A stretch of DNA of 64,000 nt. Origin: Isoetes taiwanensis (taxonomy: Eukaryota > Streptophyta > Lycopodiopsida > Isoetales > Isoetaceae). Of the stretch, positions 44,671 to 57,745 are shown one piece after another (positions within the stretch are counted from its first letter, which is position 1; the number at the start of each line of letters is the position of its first letter). The notes under the pieces are model-generated. The model was not told where the DNA came from, made no database searches, and saw only the letters and a list, made by a program, of their open reading frames with translations. The DNA is taken from assembly GCA_021234155.1 (NCBI GenBank), contig JAJEKV010000184.1, positions 248,001-312,000 of the forward strand, given 5' to 3'. The translations under genes were made by a program, and so were the position numbers.

Positions 44671-47600
44671 CCAAATAATTCAGGTACTCCTTTCTTGCTC
44701 TGACGCTTTTATTTCTTTTATTTTATCTTTATTTGCCTTGTCTAGTAACTTTATAAGGCATCACTAACTTACCTCGAACCTAGAATATATTGATAGACCT
44801 TATATACATATAAGTTGAAACCTTCCATTATTTGTCAAAATTCATCTCCAAGGATTATCTAGTGCCCTACATCTAATTGACAGGGTTTATTAATGCCTAA
44901 ACGATACATAGGCCTAAATACTCCATTAAAGAAAAGACTTCAATCACTATTAGATTTGACGCACAATAATGTAATACAAGAGTATTTGTCAATAAAGGGC
45001 TGACATGTTCAATGGGAGTATTTTTAACTTTAATTAGTACTATACTGACATGATTGGTAAACATTTGTAAAAAATTGCCTAGAAGATATATAACTCATCC
45101 ATTGGGAATAGAATTGAATAGACTAGTGTATATAGACAGACCAACTGGCCTGTGGGACCCAAAGGAGTGCAGCAGACTTATTATTGTCAAGATTAGAAAA
45201 GCCCCGCATCGAAAGGTTTTCATGGGAAAAATCGTGGCAATAACAAGAATGTTGTCAATGTGCAAAGATACATCATGAAATATATATAGATCTCAGGTGA
45301 GTGTCCGAAAACATAGCTGATTTCACATATCCATGACCTCCATAAGGTATGATCGCAACATCCATACTCAAGTCGTGCTCAATATTACATGTACTGGCTG
45401 GTCGGGCCTGCCCAACTCAGCATAGCATGTCCGAATTTGATCATATATTGGACAACTCTCAAGGGCATATCCTTGATGGCTCCCATTATTTGGTAGCATT
45501 GTCAAAGCCTTTCTTGAAGTAGCTCTCCTACCCATATGTCCGTCTCAATTTGGAGATAGTATATACCTGTGTGAATCGAGGCAATGAGTCTGCACCTTTT
45601 CAAGAAAATGGCTACATTACATTGTCGGCCCCATTCCAATGCGGGGTCTATGTGACACTGGTAATATATTGTCTTGACCTGTTCAAGGGCGCTGACATCC
45701 GAGAGCTTGCTGAGGAAGCAAGCGCCAAGTTATGGTGATCCGCCTCTATTTGCACCTGTGCTCCTACACATACCATTTGGCCAACCACTAAGCTCACTTT
45801 TTCCTCCAGCAGGTCTTGAGGCATTGCGGCCCCATTGCAATGGTATAAGCCAGGTTAGGGAGATGGGCACCATCCATATTGACCACCTTCTAAAACTGGA
45901 TGATGTGGCGACCAAGGGCCACCCTCTAAAGACGCATGGAACCTACAGGATTCGATATCAGACCTGTAGACTTCACCCCCATTGCCCGTGCTAAGAAGGC
46001 TTTCTGCACCTAATCCAAGTGATTTCAGGTAGGGGGGGACACCACCGGGCTCTGTAGAGTAAAGGTAAGATTCTTGGAATTGAGGGTAGGGATGAGTTGC
46101 CTGGGTATGCGCTTATGTATAGGAGCTATGCGATTTGTATACAGAGGTTGAAAGACACCTCAGGATATGAATAAAATTTGTGCTAGATCAGCATACAAAA
46201 TAATGGTAGCCTATAAGTACATGTATATTGGATGAAATTTTATTCCAAACATTAACGCCGCTAAACTTGTGATTCAGAATAAAATGCCTCTTATTTGAAA
46301 AGTACTTCAAGAGGCTATGCAGGGATGTCTGTATTGTTGAACCGCGCACCTACATTACACAAACTATACAAGCATTCAAACACATTTTAGCAGATGGACA
46401 TGCTATTCGATTAAATCAGTTAGCTTGCAAAAGGTTCAATGCGCTATGGATTTCTGTACCAAAAAAAGACGCCGAGTATAGTTGGTGAAGTATGTTTAGG
46501 ATTAACCCCTCAATAAGGGAGCCAAATCTTATCCTTTCTTCTACCAAGAATGGGAATTGAATCCAAAAAATGTGGATCAACCCCACCGTGGCCCATCAAA
46601 AGTTACACACATAGTTTATACACCGTCCCTTTATTTATTGTAGATTAGAAAAAAATAGAATAGAATAGGACAAAATTTACTCACATAGTTTATACACCGT
46701 CCCTTTATTGTAGAACAAAAGTGCATGGGGAACTCTTCTTCTCTAGGTACAACATCTAAAGTTTTCATTAGAATAGATGAATGGATACTATTTTTAAGGT
46801 TCACGACAACCAATTGGCCTTTGAGACCTTGTACTCCATGTACTACATTATCAATCTAAGATTTTGAAATCACAATCAATAGCGGTTTGCACCTCCTTCA
46901 CTTGTGGATACTGAGGACGCTGTGCAAGGTGAAAGGGTACATGGACATTGGTGTTGATTTTGTCTTATAGACTATTTGGTATTCCATGGATGTTATAATT
47001 GATAGTGGACCCTCCACACAAGCATTAGAGTTCGTAGAAGTGGCTCTGATAATTATAGAGTGATGATGATTGCAGAAACTATCCTTCCAAAAGTCATTCG
47101 CATGGTTTATATGCCCTCCCTTGATTTGTTTTTTTTTTTTTTAGAGAACCTCCCTTGATTTGTTGTAATTGGCATATTAAACAATTAAAGTTTGCAATAT
47201 GATACTAATCTAAAAGATCATATTCTCGTACTTCCAAGACCAATCATGACCAATTGTGTGCCACGATATCATGTATTATGTTTTGATTTAATTTTTTAAG
47301 TCACAATTGGAAGGACTTTGCGTCTCACTTGTTGTAATGGTTGCCCTTATAGTAGACAATTAGATGATAGTGCAATATAATAGGTGCATGGACCATAGAG
47401 CAATGGTGGTGTTGATTGTGTGTCTATAGTATAGACCCATTTGGTCTCCCCTGGATGTTAAAAATGTTCTCCCTTCTTCTTCCCCATCTCCTCATTTGGG
47501 GTTGTTGTGTGTGTTTGGTTGTGGGGTGCAAGGGTTGGACGTTGTCGAGGTTTGTGGAGGCTCTCATAATTATAGAATGATTGCGAGGGTATACAATTTG

Positions 47601-49381
47601 GATCAAGTTCTAGCTTACAAGAGAAAAACAATTCACTTTGCGTCTGGTGAGCCACGAAATTCTTACAAAAAGTTTAACAAGATGGAATAGACAGATGATG
47701 TTGTTCAAGCTTTGTCATGGCAATTAGGTAATGGTGGCGAAGGTAGATAGATGGACATCCACAGAAATCCTTCTCCAAACAATGTATAACAAGCAATATG
47801 GAGGAGCGTTGTAAGTTCACAATCTCTCATCTTGAATGATGATGTAAGAGATGTCTTCCTTGAAGAATTATCTGCTTTTCATAGATTGGTGAAAAACTCT
47901 TTCAACATGATGTTAGGCACTCATAAGATGCCTAATTAACAGCCCGTTGAAAAACAACCTTGCATAAATCTGCAACTCCTATATAATGACCATTAAGTGG
48001 CAAAATGAGTTATGGTGGTCTAGTAAGAGCATATTCTAGGTTGCTTGCTTTTTGTGGTCCAAGAAGAATGTGCTAGCAGACTGTCATCATAATGGGGTTG
48101 AATGACAAATAATTCTATCAAGAGAGTGAAATCTTCAGTGGGTGAATTTGATTAGAAGATATCCTATCCTATCCCATCCGATCCTACCCTATCCTATCCT
48201 ATGCTACTCTCTCTTATTTTCTATTCTTGTTGAGATGCAACCTTTCATCTATTAAGTCATTGGACAATGATTTCTTCCTCATCATGCTCATAAGTGAGGA
48301 TTATATAGATCTTAAAGGTGTATATACATGATATTCTGTTTCTTTTATTAATTATTCTCCAGCCATCGCTACATAGCAAATCACACAATAGCAATTTTGC
48401 TAATTAAGGTCTATTGTCATAAGATATGCATGATATCCATGGCAGTAATACCCATAGAGGCTACCAAATTCCTAAAATGTATTTACCTTCTACTTACTTC
48501 ACATTTAGGGACTTTCAGATGTAGAAAGAAGAAGAAGAACAATTTCTACGCCATGCCACTTGGTTGCATCCCTTAGGACATATGATGCACAACATCACTC
48601 TAACATTGTTTAGTTGTGTAAATCTTGGGTTCTAACCCCAATCACCTTACATTGAATGCAACTCTGGGCGCCCTCCAGCTTGAGACATATTTGTTCTAGG
48701 ACTAGTAACTCCAACAAATCTCCCATTAACTCAGAAATTGCCACACAACAAGCAGGGTTGCACAAGCCTACCATGATTCTTATTCAGGGCTCTCCCATCG
48801 TTGCCATATCCCCTCTTCCAATTAATTTTTTTTTTCTCTTCTAAAAAGAATAAAAGACTACTCTAACGCTCAGCCCTACATTTAATCGAAGCAATCAAGT
48901 TCCACATTGCTTATATTTGAACAATTTCTAATTGCCTCGCATGGTGTCTACTCATATATGCGTCTACATGCCTATAACAAGTTCAATCATAAACAATCAC
49001 GAATACACCATTAGAAACTCCAAAGCATAGTTTATACACACATCTGCCATGCATTCATAAGAACACCAAATGTTTTATGCTCATGTTTAGTTGAAGAATT
49101 TTAGCATATCCAAACTCTAATTCTCCTAGTACATATAGACTTCTCATTATATTTACATACGCTGGCTTACCCGATCCTAAATTCGACATCTTCTAGAATA
49201 ATGCCAACTCTTAGACTCTTCACTATTCTATACTCAAGTAAAACCAAATAATATATGGTTGTTAAGGATAAAAATCATTTGAGCCTCTCCAAGGTGTAGA
49301 AAAGAAATAAAGAAATTTAAAAGGCGATTGCACTATAGGAGGTTACTTTACACGTGGTGACCTATCTAACAAGGGATCACA
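44671..49381. repeat. Direct tandem duplication, copy 1 (period 4711 bp)
   Basis: Starts at CCAAATAATTCAG, the end of malectin-like exon 3, and is repeated from 49382, where CCAAATAATTCAGGT recurs as a stub without the rest of the exon. It contains a LINE 3' relic (45105-46050), AGAATAGAATA tails (46640-46680), and TATCC pentamers (48160-48205). No gene is supported in it; the ORFs at 45674, 47496 and others lack domains. The last part (49257-49325, TGGTTGTTAAGGATAAAAAT) corresponds to 59501-59567. Confidence 0.8.
45105..46050 (-). mobile_element. LINE 3' relic, copy in tandem unit 1
   Basis: Colinear with 30690-31350 of the LINE: shared phrases include GACCAACTGGCCT, GGGACCCAA, GAAAAGCCCCGC, ACCTCC and the region around GCTTGCTGAGGAAGCAAGC. 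It has only C-terminal and 3' UTR sequence, and no RT. Confidence 0.6.
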
Positions 49382-49834
49382 CCAAATAATTCAGGTATGC
49401 CTTTCGGGCTTTGACGTTTTTATAAATTTTATTTTATCTTATTTAATGTTATTTGCTTGTCTACTAACATTATAAGGCATCACTAACTTAAAATATATTG
49501 ATAGACCTTATATACATATAAGTTGAAACCTTCCATTATTTGTCAAAATTCATCTCCAAGGATTATCGAGTGCCCTACATCTAATTGACATGGATTATTA
49601 ATGCCTAAACGATACATAGGCCTAAATACTCCATTAAAGAAAAGACTTCAATCACTATTAGATTTGACGCACAATAATGTAATACAAGAGTATTTGTCAA
49701 TAAAGAGCTGACATGTTTAATGGGAGTATTTTTAACTTTAATTAGTACTATACTGACATGATTAGGACTAGAGGGTAAACATTTGTAAAAAATTGCATAT
49801 ATAACTCATCCATTGGGAATAGAATTGAATAGAC

Positions 49835-50800
49835 TAGTGTTTCTACAGAGACCAACTGGCCTATGGGACCTAAAGGAGTGCATCAGACATATTACTGTCC
49901 AAATTAGAAAAGCCCCGCATTGAAAGGTTTTCATGGGAAAAATCGTGGCAATAATAAGAATGTTGTCAGTGTGCAAAGATACATCATAAAATATATATAA
50001 ATTTTAGGTGAGTGTCCAAGAACATAGCTGATTTCACATACCCATGACCTCCATAAGGTATGATCACAACATCCATACTGAAGCCGTGCTCAATATCACA
50101 TGTACTGGCTGGTCGGGCCTGCCCAACTCAGCATAGCGTGTCCGAATTTGATCATATGTTGGACAACTCTGAAGGGCATATCCTTGATAGCTCCCATTTG
50201 GTAGCATTGTCAAAGCCTTTCTTGAAGTAGCTCCCCTATCCATCTGCCCATTTCAATTTGGAGATGGTATATACCTGTGTGAATCGAGGCAATGAGTCTG
50301 CATGTTTTCAAGAAAATGGCTATATTACGTTGCCGGTCCCATTCTAATGGGGGGTCTATCTGACACTGGTAATATATTGTCTTGACCTGTTCAAGGGAAT
50401 TGGCATCCCAGAGCTTGCTGAGGAAGCAAGCGCCAAGTTATGGTGATCTGCCTCTGTTTGCACCTGTGGTCCTACACATACCATTTGGCCAACCACTGAG
50501 CTCATGTTTTCCGCCAACAGGCTTTGAGGCATTGCGGCCCAATTACCATGGTATAAGCCAGGCTAGGGAGATGGGTATCATCCATATTGACCACCTTCTA
50601 AAAGTAGATGATGTGGCGACCAAGGGCCACCCTCTGAAGAGGCATATAACCTTACTCCTGCAATAGGATTCGATATCAGACCTGTGGACTTCACCCCCAG
50701 TGCCCGTGCTAAGAAGGCTTTCTGCACCTAATCCAAGTGATTCCAGGTACTAGCGGAGGACACCACCGGGCTCTATAAAGTAAAGGTAAGATTCTTGGAA
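49835..50800 (-). mobile_element. LINE 3' relic, copy in tandem unit 2
   Basis: Duplicate of 45105-46050. It arose with the tandem duplication, not from a separate insertion. Confidence 0.6.
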
Positions 50801-51006
50801 TTGAGGGTAGGGATGAGTTGCCTGGGTATGCGCTTATGTATAGGAGCTATGCGATCTGTATACAGAGGTTGACCATAGACACCTCAGGATATGAATAAAA
50901 TTTGCGCTAGATCAGCACACAAAATAATGGTAGCCTATAAGTACATGTATATTGGACGAAATTTTATTCCAAACATTAAAGCCGCTGAATTTTTGATTCA
51001 GAATAA

Positions 51007-51207
<201 letters not shown>

Positions 51208-52764
51208 TAGTTGATGAAGTATGTTTGGGATTAAGCCCCCCACAAGGGAGCCAAATCTTATCCTTTCTTCTACCAAGAATGGGAATTGAATCCAAAAAAA
51301 TGTGGATCAACCCCACCGTGGCCCACCAAAAGTTACACACATAGTTTATACACCGTCCCTTTATTTATTGTAGATTAGAAAAAAATAGAATAGAATAGAA
51401 CAAAATTTATTAGAAAAAAATAGAATAGAATAGAACAAAATTTACTCATAGTTAATACACCGTCCCTTTATTGTAGAGCAAAAGTGCATGGGGAACTCTT
51501 CTTCTCTAGGTACAACATCTAAAGTTTCCATTAGAATAGATGAATGGATACTATTTTTACGGTCCCACGACAACCAAATGCCCTTTGAGACCTTGTACTC
51601 CATGTACTACATTATCAATCTAAGCTTTTGAAATCACAATCAATAGCAGTTTGCGCACCTCCTTCACTTGTGGATAGGATACTGAGGACGCAGTGCAAGG
51701 TGAAAGTGTACATGGACATTGCTGTTAATTTTGTCTTATTGACTATTTGGTATTCCATCGATGTTATAATTGCTTTCCTCCTTCTCATAGTGGATCCTCC
51801 ACACAAGCATTAGAGTTCGTAGAAGTGACTCTAATAATTATAGAGTGATGATGATTGCAGAAGAGTTGACCAATATGGATCATGTTATAGGTGACTATCC
51901 TTCCAAAAGTCATTCGCATGGTTTATATGCCCTCCCTCCGTATAGTAGACAATTAGATAGATAATGCAATATAATAGGTGCATGGACCATAGAGCAATGG
52001 TGGTGTTGATTGTGTGTCTATAGTATAGACCCATTTGGTCTCCCCTGGATGTTAGAACTATTCTCCCTTCTTCTTCCCCATCTCCTCATTTCGGGTTGTT
52101 GTTTTGGGGCATGCAAGGGTTGGACGTTGTCGAGGTTTGTGGAGGCTCTGATAATTATAAGATGATTGCGAGGGTATAGAAGTTTCGCAATTTGGATCAA
52201 GTTCTAGCTTAGAAGAGAAAAACAATTCACTTTGAGTCTGGTGAGCCACGAAATTCTTACAAAAAGTTCAACAAGATGGAATAGACAGATGATGTTGTTC
52301 AAGATTTGTCATGGCAATTAGGTAATGGTGGCGAAGGTAGATAGATGGACATCCATAGAAATCCTTCTCCAAACAATGTATAACAAGCAATATGGAGGAT
52401 TGATAGATATAGAGCGTGTAAGTTCACAATATCTCATCTTGAATGATGATGTAGGAGATGTCTTCCTTGAAGAATCATCTGTGCTTTTCATAGATTGGGT
52501 GAAAAACTCTTTCAACATGATGTTAGGCACTCATAAGATGCCTAATTAACAGCCTGTTGAAAAACAACCTTGCATAAATCTGCAACTCCTATATAATAAC
52601 CATTAAGTGGCAAAATGAGTTATGGTGGTCTAATAAGAGCATATTCTAGGTTGCTTGCTTTTTGTGGTCCAAGAAGAATGTGCTAGCAGACTGTCATCAT
52701 AATGGGGTTGAATGACAAATAATTCTATCAAGAAATCTTCAGTGGGTGAATTTGATTAGAAGAT

Positions 52765-52845
52765 ATCTATCCTATCCTATCCCACCCGATCCACCCTACT
52801 ACCCTATCCTACCCTACCCTACCCTACCCTATCCTATCCTATGCT
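52765..52845. repeat. TATCC/TACCC pentanucleotide tract
   Basis: About 80 bp of (TATCC) turning into (TACCC) and back. Not telomeric (no CCCTAAA). The copy 1 counterpart at 48160-48205 is shorter. Confidence 0.85.
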
Positions 52846-53850
52846 ACTCTATCTTATTTTCTATTCTTGTTGAGATGCAATCTTTGATCTATTAAGTCAT
52901 TCAACAATGATTTCTTCCTCGTCATGCTCATAAATGAGGATTATATACATCTTAAAGGTGTATATACATGATATTCTGTTTCTTTTATTAATTATTCTCT
53001 AGCCATTGCTACATAGCGAATCACACAATAGCAATTTTGCTAATTAAGGTCTATTGTCATAAGATATGCATGATATCCATGACTTCTACCTTCTACTTAC
53101 TTCACATTTAGGGACTTTCAGATGTAGAAAGAAGAAGAAGACAAAGCAATTTTTACGCCATGCCACGTGGTTGCATCCCTTAGGACATATGATGCACAAC
53201 ATCACTCTAACATTGCTTAGTTGTGTAAATCTTGGGTTCTAACCCCAATCACCTTACATTGAATGAAACTTTGGGCGCCCCCCAGCTCGAGACATTTGTT
53301 CTAGGACTAGTAACTCCAACAAATCTCCCATTAACTCAAAATTTGCCACACAACAAGCAAGGTTGCAAAAGCCTACCATGATTCTTATTCAGGACTCTCC
53401 CATCACTGCCATATCCCCTCTTCCAATTAATTTTTTTATTCTCTTCTAAAAAGAATAAAAGACTACTCTGAAGCTCAGCCCTACATTTAATCGAAGCAAT
53501 CAAGTTCCAAATTGCTATATTTGAACAATTCCTAATTGCCTTGCATGGTGTCTACTCGTATATGCATCTACATGCCTATAACAAGTTCAATCATAAACAA
53601 TCATGAATACACCATTAGAAATTCCAAAGCATAGTTTATACACACATCTGCCATGCATTCATAAGAACATCAAATGTTTTATCCTCATGTTTTGTTGAAG
53701 AATTTTAGCATATCCAAACTCTAGTTCTCTTAGTACATATAGACTTCTCATTATATTTACGTACGCTTACTCAATCCTAAATTCGACATCTTCTAGAATA
53801 ATGTCAACTCTTAGACTCTTCACTATTCTATGCTCAAGTAAAACCAAATA

Positions 53851-54009
<159 letters not shown>

Positions 54010-54880
54010 CATTATTGTCCCTTGTGTCCTGAGGCCCGTGGACTTATGTAGCATGGGCGAGCTCCCTGATGGGTGCTACTAGCACATCACGCTGGTACAT
54101 TGTAGCCTTTTCTGAAGGCTTTTCTTGGTTTCTATTAGTACCAGCACCCCGCTTATATTTGGCCATTGGCCATGCGAGAATGCTTAAGCTATCAACAGAC
54201 TTTGATTTGTACACATTTGTGGATTCCACTTGTCCCACCTTTAATAGTGGGTGGGATTATGAACCCTTAGTTTTTGGTGCACGGAACTTCGAATGTGGAA
54301 ATAGAACACCGGTACCGGCGGGTTGAACCGCTCTATCACGGTGGTCTGGATTGGGAGGCTTCCCCCGTCCGGACACTTAGTTCCTTTCCTTTTTTACAAT
54401 TATTCTGCATGTTCTTGGTGCCCAATAGTGGTGCCCAGCGGCAACAGAGTTGCACTGACATGGACTACATTAGTGACGCCGATTACTATCAGGATTAAAA
54501 AACCCCGCCCCGAAGGGTTTTCGGGGAAAAACCTTAATAGTAATGGGCTCACTAATGCCCAAAATTATTATCAGATCCTTTCTTCATCATTTTGGATTTT
54601 GGATTTCTACTGCCATATCCTTTTTCCATCTGGTGGATTTTGGATTCCCATGCTGCCATTCATCCTTTTTCCATTATTCTGGATTTTGGATTTTTCTGCT
54701 GCTACTCATCCTTTTCATCCCATGGATTTTTGAAATCTGCCACCTATCCTTTGTATACCACAAGTGTATATTTCTATCCTGATGTGCAATATTCTGTCCC
54801 CTCCATTGTGCTACCAAATATCTCTGAATTCAGTCTAGCTTTTTATCCTGCTTTCTATTTCTCCACTGATTCCATGCAAT
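54010..54880. other. Insert between the two parts of tandem copy 2; LINE 3' tip
   Basis: Mostly unassigned. At 54486-54540 the LINE 3' hairpin sequence (GGATTAAAAAACCCCGCC and CCTTAATAG) appears again. ORFs rich in Phe and Trp (54543-54782, 54592-55029) come from repeated TTTTGGATTT words. Confidence 0.4.
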
Positions 54881-55355
54881 CCCATGTGCAGCTCACACCC
54901 TTTGGTAACATGGCAATATCTCCAACTCTGAACTCCAAACATTCCCCATCAGCATTGTCTGGGTACACTCTAACCATCTCCGAGCAAAGCAGACCCAACA
55001 AGCTCATCGAAATATGCCTCAAAAGTTGAAGCTGTGACTTTGTTGCAGATCATCAAGACTCTGGATCTTTTGTTATTTTCTGCCAGATCCTTTGCTACCA
55101 TCATCATCGTCCCACCTCCGAAGCAGCCCTGCTGGTACAGCATTACGCATTTCACATCTGGGTTTAGCCCCAACAGCTTCAAGGTCTTGTAGTCTGCTGC
55201 TCCTGGCATGTTCACCCGGCTTATCGGCATCACCACTAATAAATGGGTTATCTTCGATTTCTCATTTCCCCATTCTGCTATCTCTTTCTCTGCCGCAGAA
55301 GCCCCCAATTCCGGAATCGCCTCAATCAGCATATCCAGCCTTGTGTTCAATCAAT
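54880..55355 (-). pseudogene. Type III polyketide synthase (chalcone synthase family) fragment
   Basis: CHS-family enzymes condense CoA starters with malonyl-CoA. The open block (54970-55350) reads [42 protein letters not shown] (catalytic Cys), [18 protein letters not shown] and [10 protein letters not shown]. Relative to the family, the TFRxPSxTHLDSLVG segment is shortened ([11 protein letters not shown]), and GDG is followed by TAG. Beyond the stop, weak homology may continue. The N-terminal part before [14 protein letters not shown] and the His/Asn catalytic half are missing. It is therefore a relic of one exon, not an enzyme. Confidence 0.8.
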
Positions 55356-55778
55356 CGTCTCTGATTTTATTCCCTGTATAACTTGGTATAGAAGAATGTT
55401 AATAAACCCTTAAGCTCCTAGTCAGAGCTTTTAGACAAGAAGTATATTGAAAACAAAACAGAGCCTGATCATATGCCTTCTCGATAATGCAAGCGCGCAA
55501 ACCATAGCAGGACCCTATTCTTTTGTGAAAACAGGTAAGCATCAGGCTAAAATACAGGAACTAAACCTTCATACAAGAAAGCTCCTTTTTTATTGAAGCT
55601 TCAAAAACAGATCCACAGCGCGCACTTTTATAACCGATCACAGCAATGTCAAACCCAAACTAGAATGAAGTAAAGCATGAAAATCATTCAGGAACTCATC
55701 CAATGATTCTAGAATCTAACGTTTACTACTCAAATACAGTCTACCGAACTCAAGTAATACAAGCAAAGTGCAAACAAG

Positions 55779-55812
<34 letters not shown>

Positions 55813-55987
55813 CCGGATGCATTCACACAGAAAATCCCCACTTTGCTTCATATCCTCTAGGAAAGAATCAGTGGATTTTTCCAAAGCCTTGCTGCAAAAT
55901 GTCCAATGCAGAGCTCTATCGCCAGATCCAACTCTGGCACTATTGAACCCGATGACTAAGCCTCCATTGCCATACACCTTAGAGATT
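55356..55987. other. Flank of the LTR element; poly-A run
   Basis: A 27-bp poly-A at about 55783-55810. On the minus strand a 57-codon open block (ISKVYGNGGLVIGF to GDFLCECIRG) is unrecognised. It ends at the LTR element, whose removal would join it to Gly-rich codons at 59449-59500. Confidence 0.4.
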
Positions 55988-55992
55988 CTCCA

Positions 55993-56340
55993 TGTTAACC
56001 ACCTAGTGGTTAACATTGTGCATGCACATGTTAGGTGCATGCACATGTTAGGTGTCAGTGGTGGCAGACTGACACTTGGCATGATTAGGTTAACATAAGT
56101 GTAGGGATTAGATTTAGTTAGTGTACGGCTCAGATTTGCGGTCTACACTATATTAGACCGGAGCCTCTTCAGATGTACTCAGGTTTATCTCAAATTTGGA
56201 GAGCCTCACTTGGCCACGTTTCCCTCATTCTTTGTGCATATTGGTTTGTCTTGTTCTTGTTTTGTGATCATGAGCATGGCGTTTTTTAAACATCCGGCGG
56301 TCATTTCTTTGTTGCGTGGTGTATGCCAAGAATCAAACAT
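55993..56340 (+). repeat. 5' LTR of the non-autonomous element
   Basis: 348 bp, TG...CA. Starts with a palindrome, GTTAACCACCTAGTGGTTAAC, followed by a doubled GTGCATG/ATGCACATGTTAGGTG. Differs from the 3' LTR mainly near 56281-56320. Confidence 0.9.
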
Positions 56341-56358
56341 TGGCCCCGTTATGCGGGG
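56341..56358 (+). other. Primer binding site candidate
   Basis: TTGGCCCCGTTATGCGGG directly follows the LTR end CA. The TGG start fits the complement of a tRNA CCA end. It is not the common iMet primer, and I cannot name the tRNA. Confidence 0.5.
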
Positions 56359-57111
56359 TTTGCTCGTGATCACTTGTTTTGACCTTTGCCGCTTTTCTTT
56401 GTTGTTCTTCTTTGCTCTCATCATCATCAGTTCTTGAATACTTCATGTACACTACTCTCAACCCTTCAATCCCTTTAATTGGCCCAACCAGTTGTTGAAA
56501 TGGTCCGGCTGGAGGCCCCTTTGTCAATCAATTCCTTAGCCTTTAGTTTATTATGAAAATCGTTTTCAAAAACTCTGTTTTTCCTGCTGCAGCAAGCACA
56601 ATTTTACAGTAGGGGATTTCTGGAGTGGTGACAGCACTCCTCTCTTCAAGACTTTCAGAAAAATCTAAAGTTTGATCCCTTTTCTTTTATCTGCTGGAAA
56701 TTTGTCACAAATCTTGTACCTCTTTCTTCTGTTTTATTTCAGTTTTATCAGAAATTTTGTGCTTTTGCACAGCCAAAAATATTCTGTATCTCGTGCAGCA
56801 CCTCAGCCAGGTATTCTAAGGTTTTTATAAAGACTTCTCATTCAGCATATTTATAGAGGGCCAGCACTTGGCTAGCCCCCTTTGTGCTCAAAGGTTTCCG
56901 TTACTTGCTGCTTCAAGGCTTCTTCTGCAATTCTTCACGTCAGTATTCCTTAGTTCCTGCAAAAATCCACGAGTTTAACCTTTCATGGCTTACCACAGAT
57001 AACAGCAGAGTTGCAGCAAACTCAAGCAAATATGACGAAGGACTTCTGAATCTTACTCGCTTATCCGCTTATCCTCTGCTCACGATTTGTCCCTGTCTGT
57101 ACATCATTTAC

Positions 57112-57433
57112 GGGTGAAAGCATGTTAGGGTGTACCATCTAAAGTACTTTTTAGGGAGTGCAAAACTACCCAGAAAAGTACCCAGCACTGGGTACTGGGA
57201 ACTTGCATAAATGCCGCAATAAACAATAAGTTTGAGAGTTAATTCATTTATTTTAGTCTTTAATAGTATTGTTATCCTCTAGTACTATAGATTGACATGT
57301 TATTGGCCCTCAATTCAAAAAATTTTGATTGATTTTAATGGAAAGAAAAAACAGAAAGTACTAGTTTTAAAAGTACCCAGTGTAGGTACTTTTGAGGGTT
57401 CCAAAAGTGGTACACCGTAGCATGCTTTTACCC
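57112..57433. mobile_element. MITE, 322 bp, in the LTR element
   Basis: The ends are inverted repeats: left GGGTGAAAGCATGTTAGGG, right (reverse complement) GGGTAAAAGCATGCTACGG, both continuing TGTACCA. The flanks repeat TTAC (57108-57111, 57434-57437). Inside is a second inverted pair around AAAAGTACCCAG. A TTA-containing target duplication suggests PIF/Harbinger, but the 4-bp reading leaves this open. No coding. Confidence 0.7.
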
Positions 57434-57745
57434 TTACAGAAGCAGAGAACTTTTCCAATTCCATATAGCATTTGGAGCAATACATACATGTCCAGTTTGT
57501 TCCAACCTACAGAGGAGCTTTTATTAGTGTTTCCAGTCCGGTACCTGCAGAAATCGATCAGAAAACTATATCTTAGCTACTCTATTTCTTCAAGTTTCAC
57601 GTCACCCTGCAGATCGATAGGACTCAAAGATTGTGTGCCCATAGATCATTGGAGGCAGATTATATGATCCAGTATATGGCGGCAAAGAAAATCATTTTTC
57701 AAGAAACACCTCAGAAGAAGTCCTTGAAGCGTCGGGATAGCCTTA

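Larger units (their letters stand above)
36243..44703 (+). repeat. Right arm of the kinase/malectin inverted duplication
   Basis: Pairs with 26472-30109. Without the gypsy insert (38652-43720) it is about 3.4 kb, against 3.6 kb on the left. The difference comes from small indels in the spacer. Confidence 0.85.
38178..44703 (+). pseudogene. Malectin-like gene, right copy, split by a gypsy element
   Basis: Exon 1 (38178-38244) encodes the same signal peptide as the left copy and the same GC splice donor (CAAG|GCAAGT). The 5' half of exon 2 (38303-38651) has several 1-base deletions and a TGA relative to the left copy (GWSVY*). The gypsy element interrupts exon 2. The rest of exon 2 (about 43721-43931) and exon 3 (44097-44703) are open: SASLTFPSKESSSVSLC, then YPDDQYDREW, MMTAFEALN and a long Pro tract (PSPPPPPPPPPSTKPSPPPP). 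The intact 3' half next to a decayed 5' half suggests the insertion or the 5' indels are recent. No functional product is expected. Confidence 0.85.

Noticed and set aside
52765-52845. Interstitial telomere repeat
   Set aside because: Units are TACCC/TATCC, not CCCTAAA or CCCTAA.
54543-55029. Phe/Trp-rich ORFs as membrane proteins
   Set aside because: Made from repeated TTTTGGATTT words, and overlap the PKS relic on the other strand.
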